Source: an uncultured Altererythrobacter sp. (GTDB lineage: Bacteria > Pseudomonadota > Alphaproteobacteria > Sphingomonadales > Sphingomonadaceae). From it: a DNA stretch of 64,000 nucleotides. The stretch lies in NCBI GenBank assembly GCA_913056125.1, contig CAJXNC010000001.1, positions 1-64,000 of the forward strand, written 5' to 3'. Below, piece by piece: positions 37,994 through 46,997 of the stretch (positions within the stretch are counted from its first letter, which is position 1; every line of letters begins with the position of its first letter). The notes under the pieces were generated by a model. That model did not search any database. It was not told the origin of the DNA and saw nothing but the letters and a program-made list of their open reading frames with translations. A program made the position numbers and the translations under genes.

Positions 37994-38869
37994 ATGACAT
38001 TCAGAACCGCGGCCCTTGCCGCCGCCATTTGTGCAAGCCTTCCCGTCCCTGCTTTTGCGCAGGATAGCCAGATCGATACCGCGCCCGCAGACCCCTATGC
38101 CGATACGGTATTCTCCGGCGACTATATCAGCGTCGGTATCGGCGCCGTGCTGAGCCCGTCCTATTCGGGTTCGAACGATTATGTCGTCTCGCCCCTGCCG
38201 ATCGTGCAAGCCTCATTCGGCGGGATCGACCTGAACCCGCGGCCGGCGGGTCTCGCCGTGGATTTCGTTTCGGATTCGGGGAAAGGGCCGGGCTTCGATC
38301 TGGGAATTGCCGGACGCTTGCGGGCCGATCGTGCGCAGCAGATCTCCGACAGCGTGGTCAAATCGTTGGGCGAACTCGACCGCGCAGTGGAACTGGGCCC
38401 GACGGCGGGCATCAGCTTTCCGGCCGTCTTCAACCCCTATGACAGCGTCACGATTTCGACCGACGTGATGTGGGATGTCGCGGGCGCGCATGATGGCATG
38501 GTGATTGCCCCGTCTCTTGCCTACTTCACGCCGTTGAGCGAGGCCGTGGCAGCGTCGCTGACCTTCAGCGCGCAATATGCCGATGGCGATTTTCACGATT
38601 ACTATTATCGCGTCACGCCGGCGCAGAACCTCGCCACGGGTGGAGTTCTCCCCGCATTCGAGCCGCAGGGCGGAGGCTTTACCTCGGCCGGGGTGAACCT
38701 GCTGCTGGGTTTCGATCTCGATGGCAATCTCGCCAATGGCGGGCTCGGCCTTGTCGCGATCGTCGGATATTCGCGCATGCTCGGCGATGCCAAGCGGACG
38801 CCGTTCACCAGCGTGCGCGGCAGCGCCGACCAGTTTCTCGGCGGCCTCGGCCTCGGCTATACCTTCTAG
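37994..38869 (+). CDS. MipA/OmpV-family outer-membrane protein
   Basis: A 291 aa exported beta-barrel: signal peptide ~1-22 (ending AFAQD), mature part with alternating strands and final residue Phe (LGLGYTF). The pattern ISVGIGAVLSPSYSGSNDY is the family's first strand. MipA scaffolds murein enzymes in E. coli; most members have unknown roles. ATG 37994 preferred over TTG 37985. Confidence 0.83.
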   Translation: MTFRTAALAAAICASLPVPAFAQDSQIDTAPADPYADTVFSGDYISVGIGAVLSPSYSGSNDYVVSPLPIVQASFGGIDLNPRPAGLAVDFVSDSGKGPGFDLGIAGRLRADRAQQISDSVVKSLGELDRAVELGPTAGISFPAVFNPYDSVTISTDVMWDVAGAHDGMVIAPSLAYFTPLSEAVAASLTFSAQYADGDFHDYYYRVTPAQNLATGGVLPAFEPQGGGFTSAGVNLLLGFDLDGNLANGGLGLVAIVGYSRMLGDAKRTPFTSVRGSADQFLGGLGLGYTF

Positions 38870-38938
38870 CCTTCGCAGCCCCTCCCCCGTAACCATATTG
38901 CCCCATCCGGCGAAGGATTGGGAAAGAGGGGGATAGAC

Positions 38939-39526
38939 ATGCCACTTACCGCCAAACGTGCCGCCCAGCTTGTGGCGCTCGCAATGCTCGCCACCGTTGT
39001 CACACAGCTTGTCTATATGGGGCTCGATGCCGGCGGGAAGTCGCATATCGCCTATCCCATCTGGCGGACCGAAGCGGTCATCGCGCTGTTCGTCGCGGTG
39101 CTGGGCCTCGTGCTGGCGAGGACAAACGCATTGGTCGGCGGAGCGATCGCCACGGGCGGCATCTTCAACCTGTTCCAGACGGGTATGGGCCTGACCATGT
39201 TCTACCAGCTTGGCTATGGCGGGGAGGGACCGCCCGATCCGGCCTTCTTCCCCGTGTTGAACTTCTCCTTCTTCCTCTATTTCGCGGCCAAGGCGGCATT
39301 CGGTATTGCCGGGATTGCACTGGGCATGGAGCTTTGGCGCAGCCACGGCGGAGCGTGGAAGTTTGCCGGATTGCTGGCGGCGCTGACCGGACTGGTCGCC
39401 CTGGCGCTCAACCTTGGGGCGATGAGCATGGGCATGGGGCTCGTCTTCTATGCAGGCGGCGCGGGCACGGCAGCGGCGGTATTCCTCGCTGCGGCGCTGT
39501 TTCGCTTCGATCCAGCCGAGAGTTGA
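38939..39526 (+). CDS. Multi-pass membrane protein, unknown function
   Basis: A 195 aa protein with about six predicted helices, a short polar loop in the first half (GLDAGGKSHIAYPIWRTE) and a Gly/Ala-rich second half. AGAGGGGGAT is a strong ribosome site 5-6 nt before ATG 38939. Stops one base before the convergent DUF6152 gene's stop. I do not recognise a family. Confidence 0.75.
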   Translation: MPLTAKRAAQLVALAMLATVVTQLVYMGLDAGGKSHIAYPIWRTEAVIALFVAVLGLVLARTNALVGGAIATGGIFNLFQTGMGLTMFYQLGYGGEGPPDPAFFPVLNFSFFLYFAAKAAFGIAGIALGMELWRSHGGAWKFAGLLAALTGLVALALNLGAMSMGMGLVFYAGGAGTAAAVFLAAALFRFDPAES

Positions 39527-39919
39527 TCAGCTGGGGCTGAGGCTCTTTTCGCGCTGCGGATAGACGTCGAAAGTCCGTCCGCGCACGGTGATCGTCTCGC
39601 CCTTGAAGCCGAGCACGTCCATGTCACGGGCGCGGTGGCCGGTGATGATCGCCGTGTCCCCGGCCGAAGCATGCTCCGATCCAAAACCGGAACGCGATGC
39701 CACGATGGGCGGCGCCAGGTCGACTTCCCACATGCTGCCATCGCTATCGAGCAATTGCAGGTGCATGTGAGGATTGCCGAAGCTGATGCTCTGGATCGTG
39801 CCGGAGAGCCGGCTTTCCTGGTTCTGGGTCCAGCCCCAGCCGTGATGCGCCACGGCAAGCCCGGGGATGGTGGCCAGCGTCACTGCGCCGGCACAGATTG
39901 CGATTGTTGCCTTCCTCAT
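39527..39919 (-). CDS. DUF6152-like exported protein
   Basis: A 130 aa periplasmic protein: signal peptide ending AVA, mature start HHGWGWTQ, then an OB-like beta fold (SGTIQSISFGNPHMHLQL). It resembles DUF6152. The N-terminal His pair could bind metal. Possibly the third gene of the haem-receptor operon, 70 nt after the DUF6607 gene. Confidence 0.75.
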   Translation of the reverse strand: MRKATIAICAGAVTLATIPGLAVAHHGWGWTQNQESRLSGTIQSISFGNPHMHLQLLDSDGSMWEVDLAPPIVASRSGFGSEHASAGDTAIITGHRARDMDVLGFKGETITVRGRTFDVYPQREKSLSPS

Positions 39920-39989
39920 GGAATGGTCTCCTCTCACGCCCCCTGGGCACCCTCATAGCACAGTTGAGCGTGAGAGGAGTAGCAGCGCC

Positions 39990-40973
39990 TCAGAGCGAGG
40001 CGGTATTGGCCTCGATCAGCGCCACGGCCCGAGAAATCGCTTCGGCCTCGGCCAGTTCGCCCGACAGGATCTGGTTACCCATTTCGAGCAATTCGCCGCT
40101 GATCACCGTGCCGGTCTCGGCCTCTTCCTCGATCGCGATGCCGCCATTGCTATTGGCAACTGCATCCCATTGGGCGCGCACCGCCGCCCAGTAGTCCTCG
40201 GTTGCCGCCCAATAGGTATCGGCGGCAGAAACGTCGTAATCATCGAAATGGGTATAGGTGTTGAGGACATATTCCTGCACCACCGGCTCCGCTTCGCCCG
40301 TGGCGAGGTCCATCTTGGTGTTGTCCTGCCAGTGGATCCAGCCATCGGGCGTCAGTTGGTGGCGATTGATCGCGGTGTAGAGGTCGTAGACCGGATGGCG
40401 CACGGCATCGCGGCGGGCGAGCGGGCGCTGGGTCCAGTTGCTGCGCCAGCGCGAAACGCCATTCGTTTCGGTCCATTCGCCCCAGCCGGCATAGCGCGGG
40501 CTGTCATCCACCTGCCAGACGGTCTGCGCCCAGCGGCCATTGCGCATGCGTTCGGGCACGTCCTCCCATTCCCAGCGATTGGGCCCTGCATAAGCGAGGA
40601 TGCGGGCGGGTTCGTATTCCCAGTCCTGCCGCCAGTGCTTGATGACCATGGGAGCGTCCTCAGGCCCGACGACGAGCAGGTGCTGCAACACGATACGGGT
40701 GCCGGTGTCCTCGATCACGCGGACGGATTCGTAGCCGCCGGAGATCTTGCGATCGAGCGGCTCGTAACCTTCGCGCCAGGGCGTCGATTCCTGCATGTCG
40801 AAGCGCACATTGTAGTCGCCCGCCATGGCCAGGATGATCGCACGGTCAGCCTCGAACTTGGCCTGTTCCTCGGCCTCGCCCACTTCGGGGATCGGTCCGT
40901 CGGCAAGGGCGGGGCTTGCGGGAATGGCCAGCCCCAAAAGGGCCAGTGCGGCAATGGTCTTGATCGTCTTCAT
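39990..40973 (-). CDS. DUF6607-family exported protein
   Basis: A 327 aa protein with signal peptide (~1-24, SPALA) and a Trp/Tyr-rich mature part (WREGYEPLD, VIKHWRQDWEYEP, WTQRPLARRDAVRHP). It starts 19 nt after the haem-type receptor gene. DUF6607 genes are known neighbours of TonB haem receptors, so a haem-handling role is a fair inference. Confidence 0.78.
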   Translation of the reverse strand: MKTIKTIAALALLGLAIPASPALADGPIPEVGEAEEQAKFEADRAIILAMAGDYNVRFDMQESTPWREGYEPLDRKISGGYESVRVIEDTGTRIVLQHLLVVGPEDAPMVIKHWRQDWEYEPARILAYAGPNRWEWEDVPERMRNGRWAQTVWQVDDSPRYAGWGEWTETNGVSRWRSNWTQRPLARRDAVRHPVYDLYTAINRHQLTPDGWIHWQDNTKMDLATGEAEPVVQEYVLNTYTHFDDYDVSAADTYWAATEDYWAAVRAQWDAVANSNGGIAIEEEAETGTVISGELLEMGNQILSGELAEAEAISRAVALIEANTASL

Positions 40974-40992
40974 GGTGAGGGTCCCTCTCGTG

Positions 40993-43302
40993 TTAAAAGC
41001 GGTAGCTGAGCGAGACGGAGCCATTGCGGCCGGGGCGGGTATAGGCCTCGGTCACGCTGGACGTGGCGGACAGGCCGCGCACATCCGACCAGTAGGCATA
41101 GGTCTCGTCGAACAGGTTGAAGATGCCCGCACGCAGCTTGAGCGCGTCGGTCAGGGCGTAGAATGCGGTCACGTCGAAAACGGTGAAGCTGCCCGGACGG
41201 AAGCAGTCAGTGCTGCACGTGCCGGTCGTGTCTTCCAGCGACTTGCGGGCATTGTGGATTGCGGAAAGCTCGATTCCCGCACGGCCCGAAGGAGCGCGCC
41301 AGCCGATCCCGCCGACAATCTCGAACGGATCGATCGAGCCGAGCGGCATGGTTCCGCCGGAAGGATCGTGGACATCGCCATCGGCCACGGCCAGCGCGGC
41401 GCGCAGGTAAAGCCCATTGGCGAAATCGTATCGCGCCTTGGCTTCGAAGCCTTCCACCGTCACGTCGTCGAGATTGACGAACTGGTAGATCGCCGGATCG
41501 CTGGGCGTGAAGCTGCCGCCGACTACGGCCTGGTCGATGAAGTCGTCATATTCGGCGCGGAAAGCGGTGAAGCTCAGCTGGGCATTGTCCCAGTTGAAGC
41601 GAATGCCGCCTTCATAGCTGGTGCTGCGTTCCGGCCCGAGATCGGGATTGGGTGCGGAGGTGTATCCGAAGGCCAAATTCTCGAAGAAATTGTTGACCTG
41701 GCTCGGCGTCGGGGCGCGGAAGCCTTGCGCATAATTGGCGAACAGCAGCACGCCATCCGCAACGCGTGCCGTGGCGCCGATCTTGGGTGACAGGCGGCTA
41801 TCGCTCTGGCCCGATCCGGTGAAGGTCGGCAAAAGCGGGTCCGCCGTCGGGTCGAGATCGTAAAAGTCGAAACGCAGCGCCGGATAGATGGTGATCGTAC
41901 CATCGGCGAAGGCGATCTCGTCCGCCACATAGATACCGCCGAGCATGAAATCGGTCTTCGGGAAGGCACGCGTGGGAAAGACTTCGCCCGTGGGCGGTTC
42001 GACGCCGTCGCGCAGGCCTTCCTGCCTTGTCCAGCTGAAATCCCCGCCTACGGCGATCGTCTGTGAGATATTTCCGCTGTCGATGGAGCTGCGGGTTTCG
42101 GCCACGAAGCCCCAGACCTCGTTCTCGAAGGTGTTGAGCCGTTCGCGGTCGGGGCGCGGTGTGGAGGACACTTCGCTGCGGTCCTCATCGGTGAACTGCA
42201 CGTCCTCGCCATCCTGCCAATATGCGGCGAGATGCGCGTAATCGAGGAAGCCTTCGTCCGAACTTTCCCATGTCCAGTCGAGAGAGACGCGACTGCGCTC
42301 GCTGCTGTCGTCGGCGGTCAGACTGTCGACGATCCAGCTGGGCGAGGGGCCGAACAGGAAGGCCGGGCCTTCTCCGGTGAGCACATCGCTATGCAGCTCG
42401 CTGGCATAATATTCGCCTGTCAGGCGAAGGCGATGACCGCCATCCTCCCAGACCAGCTTGCCGAGCAGTGCGTCGGAAGAACCGTCCTGCGGATTGGGCA
42501 GGGTGCGCGTGCTGCCGATTCCGCCGACGCTGCCCTGATTGTCCAGCTCCTCGAAATCGCGGCGCGAATAGGCCAGCATGGCGGACAGGTTCCCGCTGCG
42601 CCCGGCCAGCGCCACTGTCTCGGCAAATTCCTGGTCGGCGGAGGAATATTGCGCCGTGGCGAAGCCGCCGAAAATGGCATCGCCCGCGATCAGGTCGACC
42701 GGGTCGCGCGTTGTGAAGCTGACCGCGCCGGCCAGTCCGTCGCTGCCATAGAGTGCCGAGGCGGGGCCACGCAGGATCTCGACCGACTTGACCAGCGACA
42801 GGTCCGAATAGCCGCCGCGTCCCGAATCCTGCGCGCCGAAGGAGAAGCCCTGCGGACTGCGAATGCCATCCACCTGGATCAGCACGCGATTGCCGCCGAT
42901 CCCGCGAATGGTGAACTCCTCGTTCCGCGCACGCCCGGTCGTGCCCAGAGCCGCTCCGAAGCGGGCAGGGGCGCGGCGCACCGAAACGCCCGGTTCGTAT
43001 TTCACGAGGTCCTTGATGTCGGTGACCATCTCGTCGGCGATCTCTTCCGCCTCGATCACGGTGACCGTGGCCGGTGCCTCTTCCTCGGGCACCGGAATGC
43101 GCGTTGCGGTCACGGTGATGGTGGAAGCGAGCGGCTCGATCAGCCCGTCCGCATTGTCGGCTGCGCGTGAGCCCTGTGCGTGCAGCGCCATGGCCATGGC
43201 CAGAGAAGCGCAGAGAGGTCGCGCAATGCGCTGGTGCGATCCCAGCCCATAGCGTTTCCACCTGCTGCAATAGCGCGGCTTGTCGATCCCGTTTCCCGTC
43301 AT
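40993..43302 (-). CDS. TonB-dependent haem/haemoglobin-type receptor
   Basis: A 769 aa outer-membrane receptor. After a long, atypical signal region (cleavage likely near AQGSRAA, ~45), a TonB-box-like ITVTATR, a plug (~60-185 with VLIQVDGIRSPQGF and LRGPASALYGSDGLAGAV) and a barrel ending SLSYRF. The FRAP-type box is seen as YAQGFRAPTPSQ, and the NPDLGPE motif is typical of the TonB haem/transferrin receptor group. Led by a Fur-box-like palindrome 18 nt upstream of its start. Confidence 0.9.
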   Translation of the reverse strand: MTGNGIDKPRYCSRWKRYGLGSHQRIARPLCASLAMAMALHAQGSRAADNADGLIEPLASTITVTATRIPVPEEEAPATVTVIEAEEIADEMVTDIKDLVKYEPGVSVRRAPARFGAALGTTGRARNEEFTIRGIGGNRVLIQVDGIRSPQGFSFGAQDSGRGGYSDLSLVKSVEILRGPASALYGSDGLAGAVSFTTRDPVDLIAGDAIFGGFATAQYSSADQEFAETVALAGRSGNLSAMLAYSRRDFEELDNQGSVGGIGSTRTLPNPQDGSSDALLGKLVWEDGGHRLRLTGEYYASELHSDVLTGEGPAFLFGPSPSWIVDSLTADDSSERSRVSLDWTWESSDEGFLDYAHLAAYWQDGEDVQFTDEDRSEVSSTPRPDRERLNTFENEVWGFVAETRSSIDSGNISQTIAVGGDFSWTRQEGLRDGVEPPTGEVFPTRAFPKTDFMLGGIYVADEIAFADGTITIYPALRFDFYDLDPTADPLLPTFTGSGQSDSRLSPKIGATARVADGVLLFANYAQGFRAPTPSQVNNFFENLAFGYTSAPNPDLGPERSTSYEGGIRFNWDNAQLSFTAFRAEYDDFIDQAVVGGSFTPSDPAIYQFVNLDDVTVEGFEAKARYDFANGLYLRAALAVADGDVHDPSGGTMPLGSIDPFEIVGGIGWRAPSGRAGIELSAIHNARKSLEDTTGTCSTDCFRPGSFTVFDVTAFYALTDALKLRAGIFNLFDETYAYWSDVRGLSATSSVTEAYTRPGRNGSVSLSYRF

Positions 43303-43320
43303 TTCGATCCCTTAAATGCA

Positions 43321-43339
43321 AATGCGAATGAGTCGCATT
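43321..43339 (-). promoter_or_regulatory. Fur-box-like operator
   Basis: AATGCGAATGAGTCGCATT: perfect 7 bp arms AATGCGA/TCGCATT around a 5 nt centre, 19 bp in all, like the classic iron-box. It lies 18 nt upstream of the receptor ATG, where bound Fur would block transcription. Confidence 0.75.
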
Positions 43340-43444
43340 CCTAATAAGAGTCCAAGTTCAGTCAACAGGGTTTTTGCGAAAGATTCTCAAATAGGGCCGC
43401 GGTTTCAGGGAAAGCCGCGAATTCACAAAGGGTTGCGCGGATGG

Positions 43445-43475
43445 AAAAAGGGGCGGCCCGGCAGGCCACCCCTTT
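43445..43475 (-). terminator. Intrinsic terminator for the tautomerase gene
   Basis: On the minus strand AAAGGGG-T-GGCC, loop, GGCC-G-CCCCTTT, followed by T residues (43449-43445). Begins 28 nt past the tautomerase stop. Confidence 0.7.
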
Positions 43476-43502
43476 CCCTTTTCATCGCGCTTGCAGGCCC
43501 TG

Positions 43503-43727
43503 TCAGGCGGCTTTCTTGCCCGACATGGCATGGACATCCGCGGCGCCGAGACGCTGGCCGCCAATGGCCCAGTCGCCCTGTTCGACTTCCATGATGCGAA
43601 CCCAGGTCACCGGGCGCATGGCTTCGCCTTCGACGGCCACCATGGCTTCGGTCACATTGCTGATCAGCTCTTCCTTCTGAGCCGGGGTGAAAACGTCCTT
43701 GATCACGTCGATGGTAACGAGAGGCAT
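43503..43727 (-). CDS. 4-oxalocrotonate tautomerase-family protein
   Basis: A 74 aa small tautomerase: after removal of Met the N-terminal Pro ([22 protein letters not shown]) is the catalytic base. [20 protein letters not shown]-like second half carries the Trp-rich region. Slightly longer than 62 aa 4-OT. AGGAGAAAGAA is just upstream of the ATG at 43727. Monocistronic, divergent from the winged-helix/TPR regulator. Confidence 0.85.
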   Translation of the reverse strand: MPLVTIDVIKDVFTPAQKEELISNVTEAMVAVEGEAMRPVTWVRIMEVEQGDWAIGGQRLGAADVHAMSGKKAA

Positions 43728-43832
43728 ATTCTTTCTCCTGTGAGTGTTGGTCTGTTCAATCATTCAATCGGTCACTTCCGATGTTCAGGAGATACGGCGA
43801 CTTTTCCCGACAAGCTTGACCGCCGCGTGAAG

Positions 43833-45470
43833 ATGCATGACCATTTCATGAAGATTGCGTGGGGGAACGCAGGTTTGGCCAATCCGGGTGCCGTCATCTA
43901 CCGCTGCGAGCAGCTTGAGCTCGACCCGACGCGCTTCGAATTGCGCGATGAAGGTGAGCGTGTGCATGTCGAGCCGCAAGTCCTCTCCCTGCTCCTCCTT
44001 CTCGTCCAGAACCCCGATCGCATGGTCAGCAAGGACGAGCTGGTCGAGAAGATCTGGGACGGACGCTTCATTTCCGATTCCGCCATTGCCGCGCGGATGA
44101 AGGCAGCGCGCAAGGCCATCGGTGACGATGGCAAGGCGCAAAGGCTGATCCGCACGATTCATGGCAAGGGCTTCCGCTTCATCGGACAGGTGAGCATCGA
44201 GGCAACTGGCCTTCCTGGCGCCGCTGTGCAGTCGGCGCCCCAACCTGCTGACCTGTCACCCATGCCCGTGCCCGACTTGCGGCAGGGACGCCCATCCATC
44301 GCCGTCCTGCCCTTCCGCCTGGTAGGCGAGTCCGGTCCGCACGACATTATCGCCGATGCCCTGCCCGAGGAGTTGATCGGTGACCTCGCCCGGCTGCGCT
44401 GGCTGTTCGTGATCGCGCGCGGATCGAGCTTCCGCTTTCGTGGACCCGATGCGGATGGCCTCACTGCCGGGCGTGCGCTCGGCGTGCGCTATTGCCTGAC
44501 CGGTTCGGTCGAGCGCAGCGGGCAGGAAGTGGTGGTCAATGTCACGTTGGTCGACGCGGGCGATGGCGGCGTGGTGTGGAGCGAGCGCTTTCGCGGCGGG
44601 TTGGGCGAGCTGGCGCAAATGCGCGCCGAGATCGCCACATCCACGCTCAACAATATCGCAGTCGAAATCCCGGCTAATGAGGTGCGGCTGGCACGCGGGA
44701 GGCCGACCACCGAACTCGACAGCTGGTCCGCCTTCCATCTCGGCCTCGATCACATGTACCGCTTCAACAAGGCAGACAATGCGCAGGCGGCGCAGCTGTT
44801 CAGCCATGCGCTGGAGCGCGACCCGTACTTTGCACGCGCCATGGGCGGGCTCTCCTTCACCCACTTCCAGGATGCCTTCCTGCAATATGGCGGCGATGCC
44901 CGGGCCGAGATCGAAATGGCGCGCGAGCTGGCCCGGCGCGCGGTCGAATGCGATCGGCTCGACCCCTTCGCCCATTTCAACCTCGGTCGCTCGTCCTGGC
45001 TCGACGGCAGGCTGGAGGATTCAATCGACTGGTTCGACCGGGCGACGGCGATCAGCCCCAGCTTCGCGCAAGGCGTCTATAATCGCGGCATTGTCGGCGT
45101 GCTGGCGGGCAAGGGCGAGAAAGGCGACCGCGACCTTGCAACCGCGATCGAGCTGAGCCCGCTCGATCCCATGTCCTATGCCATGCATTCCTCGCGCGCG
45201 CTGGCGCAGGTGCAATTGGGCAACCCGGAGCGGGCGGCGGATTTGGGCGCAAAGGCTGCGCTGATGCCCGGCGCGCACAAGCATATCGACCTCGTCGCGG
45301 CGATCTGCGCCCACCTTGCCGGCAAGAAGGAGGAGGCCGCTTCGTGGCTGGCGCGGATGCGAGGGCGCGATCCCGAAATGAGCGCCGAGAAGTTCTTCCG
45401 CTCCTTCCCCTATGCGCCCGGTCCTGCGCGAGAGCCGATCGAACGCGCCTTGCGCGAGCTCGGTCTCTAA
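43833..45470 (+). CDS. Winged-helix regulator with TPR domain (CadC/HilA-like)
   Basis: A 545 aa soluble regulator. Residues ~20-110 form an OmpR-type winged helix (FELRDEGERVHVEPQVLSLL ... DELVEKIWDGRFISDSAIAARMKAARKAIGDDG ... IRTIHGKGFRF). A FlgO-like segment follows (RPSIAVLPFRLVG ... LIGDLARLRWLFVIARGSSF ... GVRYCLTGSVERSG), then TPR repeats to the end. There is no transmembrane helix, unlike CadC. Start is ATG 43833 or 43848. Target genes unknown; divergent from the tautomerase. Confidence 0.85.
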   Translation: MHDHFMKIAWGNAGLANPGAVIYRCEQLELDPTRFELRDEGERVHVEPQVLSLLLLLVQNPDRMVSKDELVEKIWDGRFISDSAIAARMKAARKAIGDDGKAQRLIRTIHGKGFRFIGQVSIEATGLPGAAVQSAPQPADLSPMPVPDLRQGRPSIAVLPFRLVGESGPHDIIADALPEELIGDLARLRWLFVIARGSSFRFRGPDADGLTAGRALGVRYCLTGSVERSGQEVVVNVTLVDAGDGGVVWSERFRGGLGELAQMRAEIATSTLNNIAVEIPANEVRLARGRPTTELDSWSAFHLGLDHMYRFNKADNAQAAQLFSHALERDPYFARAMGGLSFTHFQDAFLQYGGDARAEIEMARELARRAVECDRLDPFAHFNLGRSSWLDGRLEDSIDWFDRATAISPSFAQGVYNRGIVGVLAGKGEKGDRDLATAIELSPLDPMSYAMHSSRALAQVQLGNPERAADLGAKAALMPGAHKHIDLVAAICAHLAGKKEEAASWLARMRGRDPEMSAEKFFRSFPYAPGPAREPIERALRELGL

Positions 45471-46099
45471 TCCTCGCCGGCAATCCGGGTAAGCATTTCT
45501 TCCGCCGCATAGGGCGCGATCAGTTTCGCCGCACGGTCCCACCCGGCATGAAGCCAAGTGTCCTGCGCAGCGCGGTCCGCGGGCAGGATCACCGGCATGG
45601 TCTCGCGGCCGATATTGCGCAGGGCCTCATTGGCCTTGCAGGTGAGCAGGGCGAAGGTCGGCACCTCGCTATCCTTCCACACGCCGGCAAAGGCGAAGAT
45701 GCGCTGGTCCGCGCAGGCGAAGTAATGCCGGTTGCGCCGTCCCTCGACATCGATCCCCTGGCCCCATTCCATGAAGCTGGTCGCGGGTACGAGGCAGCGG
45801 AACTCGCTATTGCGCAAATTTCCGATCCAGAAGGGACTGTCGACATTGCGCACCGAGGTTACACCGCGCGTCGGATCTCCGGCAGAAGGCGGTGGGGGCA
45901 CGCCCCAGATGCGCGGCACCATGCGGTGCTGTCCGCGCGTGGTCCTCGCCCCGGCGATGAATTCGCGCCCTGCAGTGATGATTGGTGCGAAATTGCCCGG
46001 TGCGACATAGCCGCCCGCCCATGGGTCGTTCCCCGCCCAGCAGTGGAAAGCGCGCGTGATCGCGGCGGCATCGGCATCGAGGCGGTAGAGCTGGGTCAT
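45467..46099 (-). CDS. SRAP (YedK/HMCES)-family protein lacking Cys2
   Basis: A 210 aa protein of the SOS response-associated peptidase family, which normally links its Cys2 to abasic sites in single-stranded DNA. Recognisable: WAGGYVAPGNFAPIITAG, MVPRIWGVPPP, NVDSPFW, FRCLVPATSFMEWGQ (active-site Glu) and LLTCKANEALRNIGRETMPVIL (with the catalytic-type His position changed from RMPVIL context). The N-terminus is MTQLYRL instead of MCGRY/MCNLY, so the nucleophile is missing. Confidence 0.85.
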   Translation of the reverse strand: MTQLYRLDADAAAITRAFHCWAGNDPWAGGYVAPGNFAPIITAGREFIAGARTTRGQHRMVPRIWGVPPPPSAGDPTRGVTSVRNVDSPFWIGNLRNSEFRCLVPATSFMEWGQGIDVEGRRNRHYFACADQRIFAFAGVWKDSEVPTFALLTCKANEALRNIGRETMPVILPADRAAQDTWLHAGWDRAAKLIAPYAAEEMLTRIAGED

Positions 46100-46141
46100 G
46101 CGCGGCCGCGTTAGCGGGGCGGGGTCAGGCGAGCCAGAAGT

Positions 46142-46459
46142 CTATTTCTTGCCAACTGCCATTTCAGCCACGGCGACAAGCGTCTGCAGCGCTTGCATAT
46201 GCTTGGCGAAAGCCTTGCGGCCGGTACGAGTGAAGCGGGCCCAGGTGCGCGTGCGGCCATCCACCGGAGACTTGCTGAGCTTGATATAACCCGCCTCCGA
46301 CAAGGCCGAGAGATGCTTGGAAAGCACGGAATCGCTGACTTCGGTGATCTCGCGGAGCCGGGCGAATTCGGCCTTCTCTGCATTGGCAAGGACGGTTGCG
46401 ATCTGCAGCCGCGCGGGCTGGTGCAAATGCGGATCGAGCTCGAGCTTGGGCGGTTTCAA
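46142..46459 (-). CDS. Winged-helix transcriptional regulator (HTH_34-like)
   Basis: A 105 aa MarR/ArsR-like protein with one winged-helix domain: HQPARLQIATVLANA, recognition region TEVSDSVLSKHLSALSEAGYIKL and wing KSPVDGRTRTWARFT. No metal-binding Cys pair. It overlaps the membrane protein gene by 4 nt. The three palindromes upstream of the pair are the probable operators, which suggests autoregulation. Confidence 0.85.
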   Translation of the reverse strand: MKPPKLELDPHLHQPARLQIATVLANAEKAEFARLREITEVSDSVLSKHLSALSEAGYIKLSKSPVDGRTRTWARFTRTGRKAFAKHMQALQTLVAVAEMAVGKK

Positions 46460-46917
46460 TTGTCCGCTCCCAGTTCACGGCGGAACAGGCGCAGCCATCC
46501 TGCGCTGCCCGATACGCCGAGTAGGAAGGCGGTCGCGATCACGACATAGTGCAGCCAGTAGTCCACGCCGGCATGGAACAGTTCACGCTGCAACACGATC
46601 AGACCAATCATGGCCATCCCGCAGGCAAGTGCGAATGCCCCTGAGGGTTTGAGAATATTGGGCGCGGTGATGGACAGGCCGTCACGTCGCCTGTCCCACG
46701 CGATCAGCAGGACTGCGCCGAGCACGTAGGCGATGCCTCCGACAAGGCCGAAGGGTTCCTGCACAATCGGCAGCGTTGGCGGAATGGCGAAGAGCAGCCC
46801 GGCAAAGAAATGGCGGGTGGGCGGGAATGTATAGTCTGCCGCCATTTTCCTGCGTGCCGCATCGGACTGGGCGAGCGCTGCCCGCGCTTCGTCGGGGGTG
46901 GGAATATCACTGCTCAT
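46456..46917 (-). CDS. Membrane protein in operon with winged-helix regulator
   Basis: A 153 aa protein: polar N-terminus (~40 aa), then four helices (FFAGLLFAIPPTLPIV, GIAYVLGAVLLIAW, GAFALACGMAMIGLIVL, YWLHYVVIATAFLLGV). Proteins like this commonly accompany HTH_34 regulators but have no known function. SD GAGGTG (minus strand, 46921-46926) overlaps the first palindromic operator. Confidence 0.78.
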   Translation of the reverse strand: MSSDIPTPDEARAALAQSDAARRKMAADYTFPPTRHFFAGLLFAIPPTLPIVQEPFGLVGGIAYVLGAVLLIAWDRRRDGLSITAPNILKPSGAFALACGMAMIGLIVLQRELFHAGVDYWLHYVVIATAFLLGVSGSAGWLRLFRRELGADN

Positions 46918-46925
46918 GGCACCTC

Positions 46926-46944
46926 ACTTTCCAATATGGAAAGT
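46926..46944. promoter_or_regulatory. Palindromic operator 1
   Basis: ACTTTCCAATATGGAAAGT: perfect 8 bp arms ACTTTCCA/TGGAAAGT with a 3 nt centre. Eight nt upstream of the membrane protein ATG, touching its ribosome site. Confidence 0.75.
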
Positions 46945-46955
46945 CGTTAGGAGCA

Positions 46956-46974
46956 ACTTTCCAGTTTGGCAAGT
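46956..46974. promoter_or_regulatory. Palindromic operator 2
   Basis: ACTTTCCAGTTTGGCAAGT: same 8-3-8 layout as operator 1 with one arm mismatch. Its start lies 30 bp after that of operator 1. Confidence 0.7.
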
Positions 46975-46978
46975 CATA

Positions 46979-46997
46979 ATTTTCCAAAGTGGAAAGT
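46979..46997. promoter_or_regulatory. Palindromic operator 3
   Basis: ATTTTCCAAAGTGGAAAGT: same 8-3-8 layout with one arm mismatch, starting 23 bp after operator 2. It lies 61 nt upstream of the plus-strand monooxygenase ATG, so it can act on either divergent promoter. Confidence 0.7.

Noticed and set aside
43491-43832. N-terminal extension of the winged-helix/TPR regulator
   Set aside because: It would run through the opposite-strand tautomerase gene and its promoter; a start at 43833 or 43848 keeps the whole winged helix.
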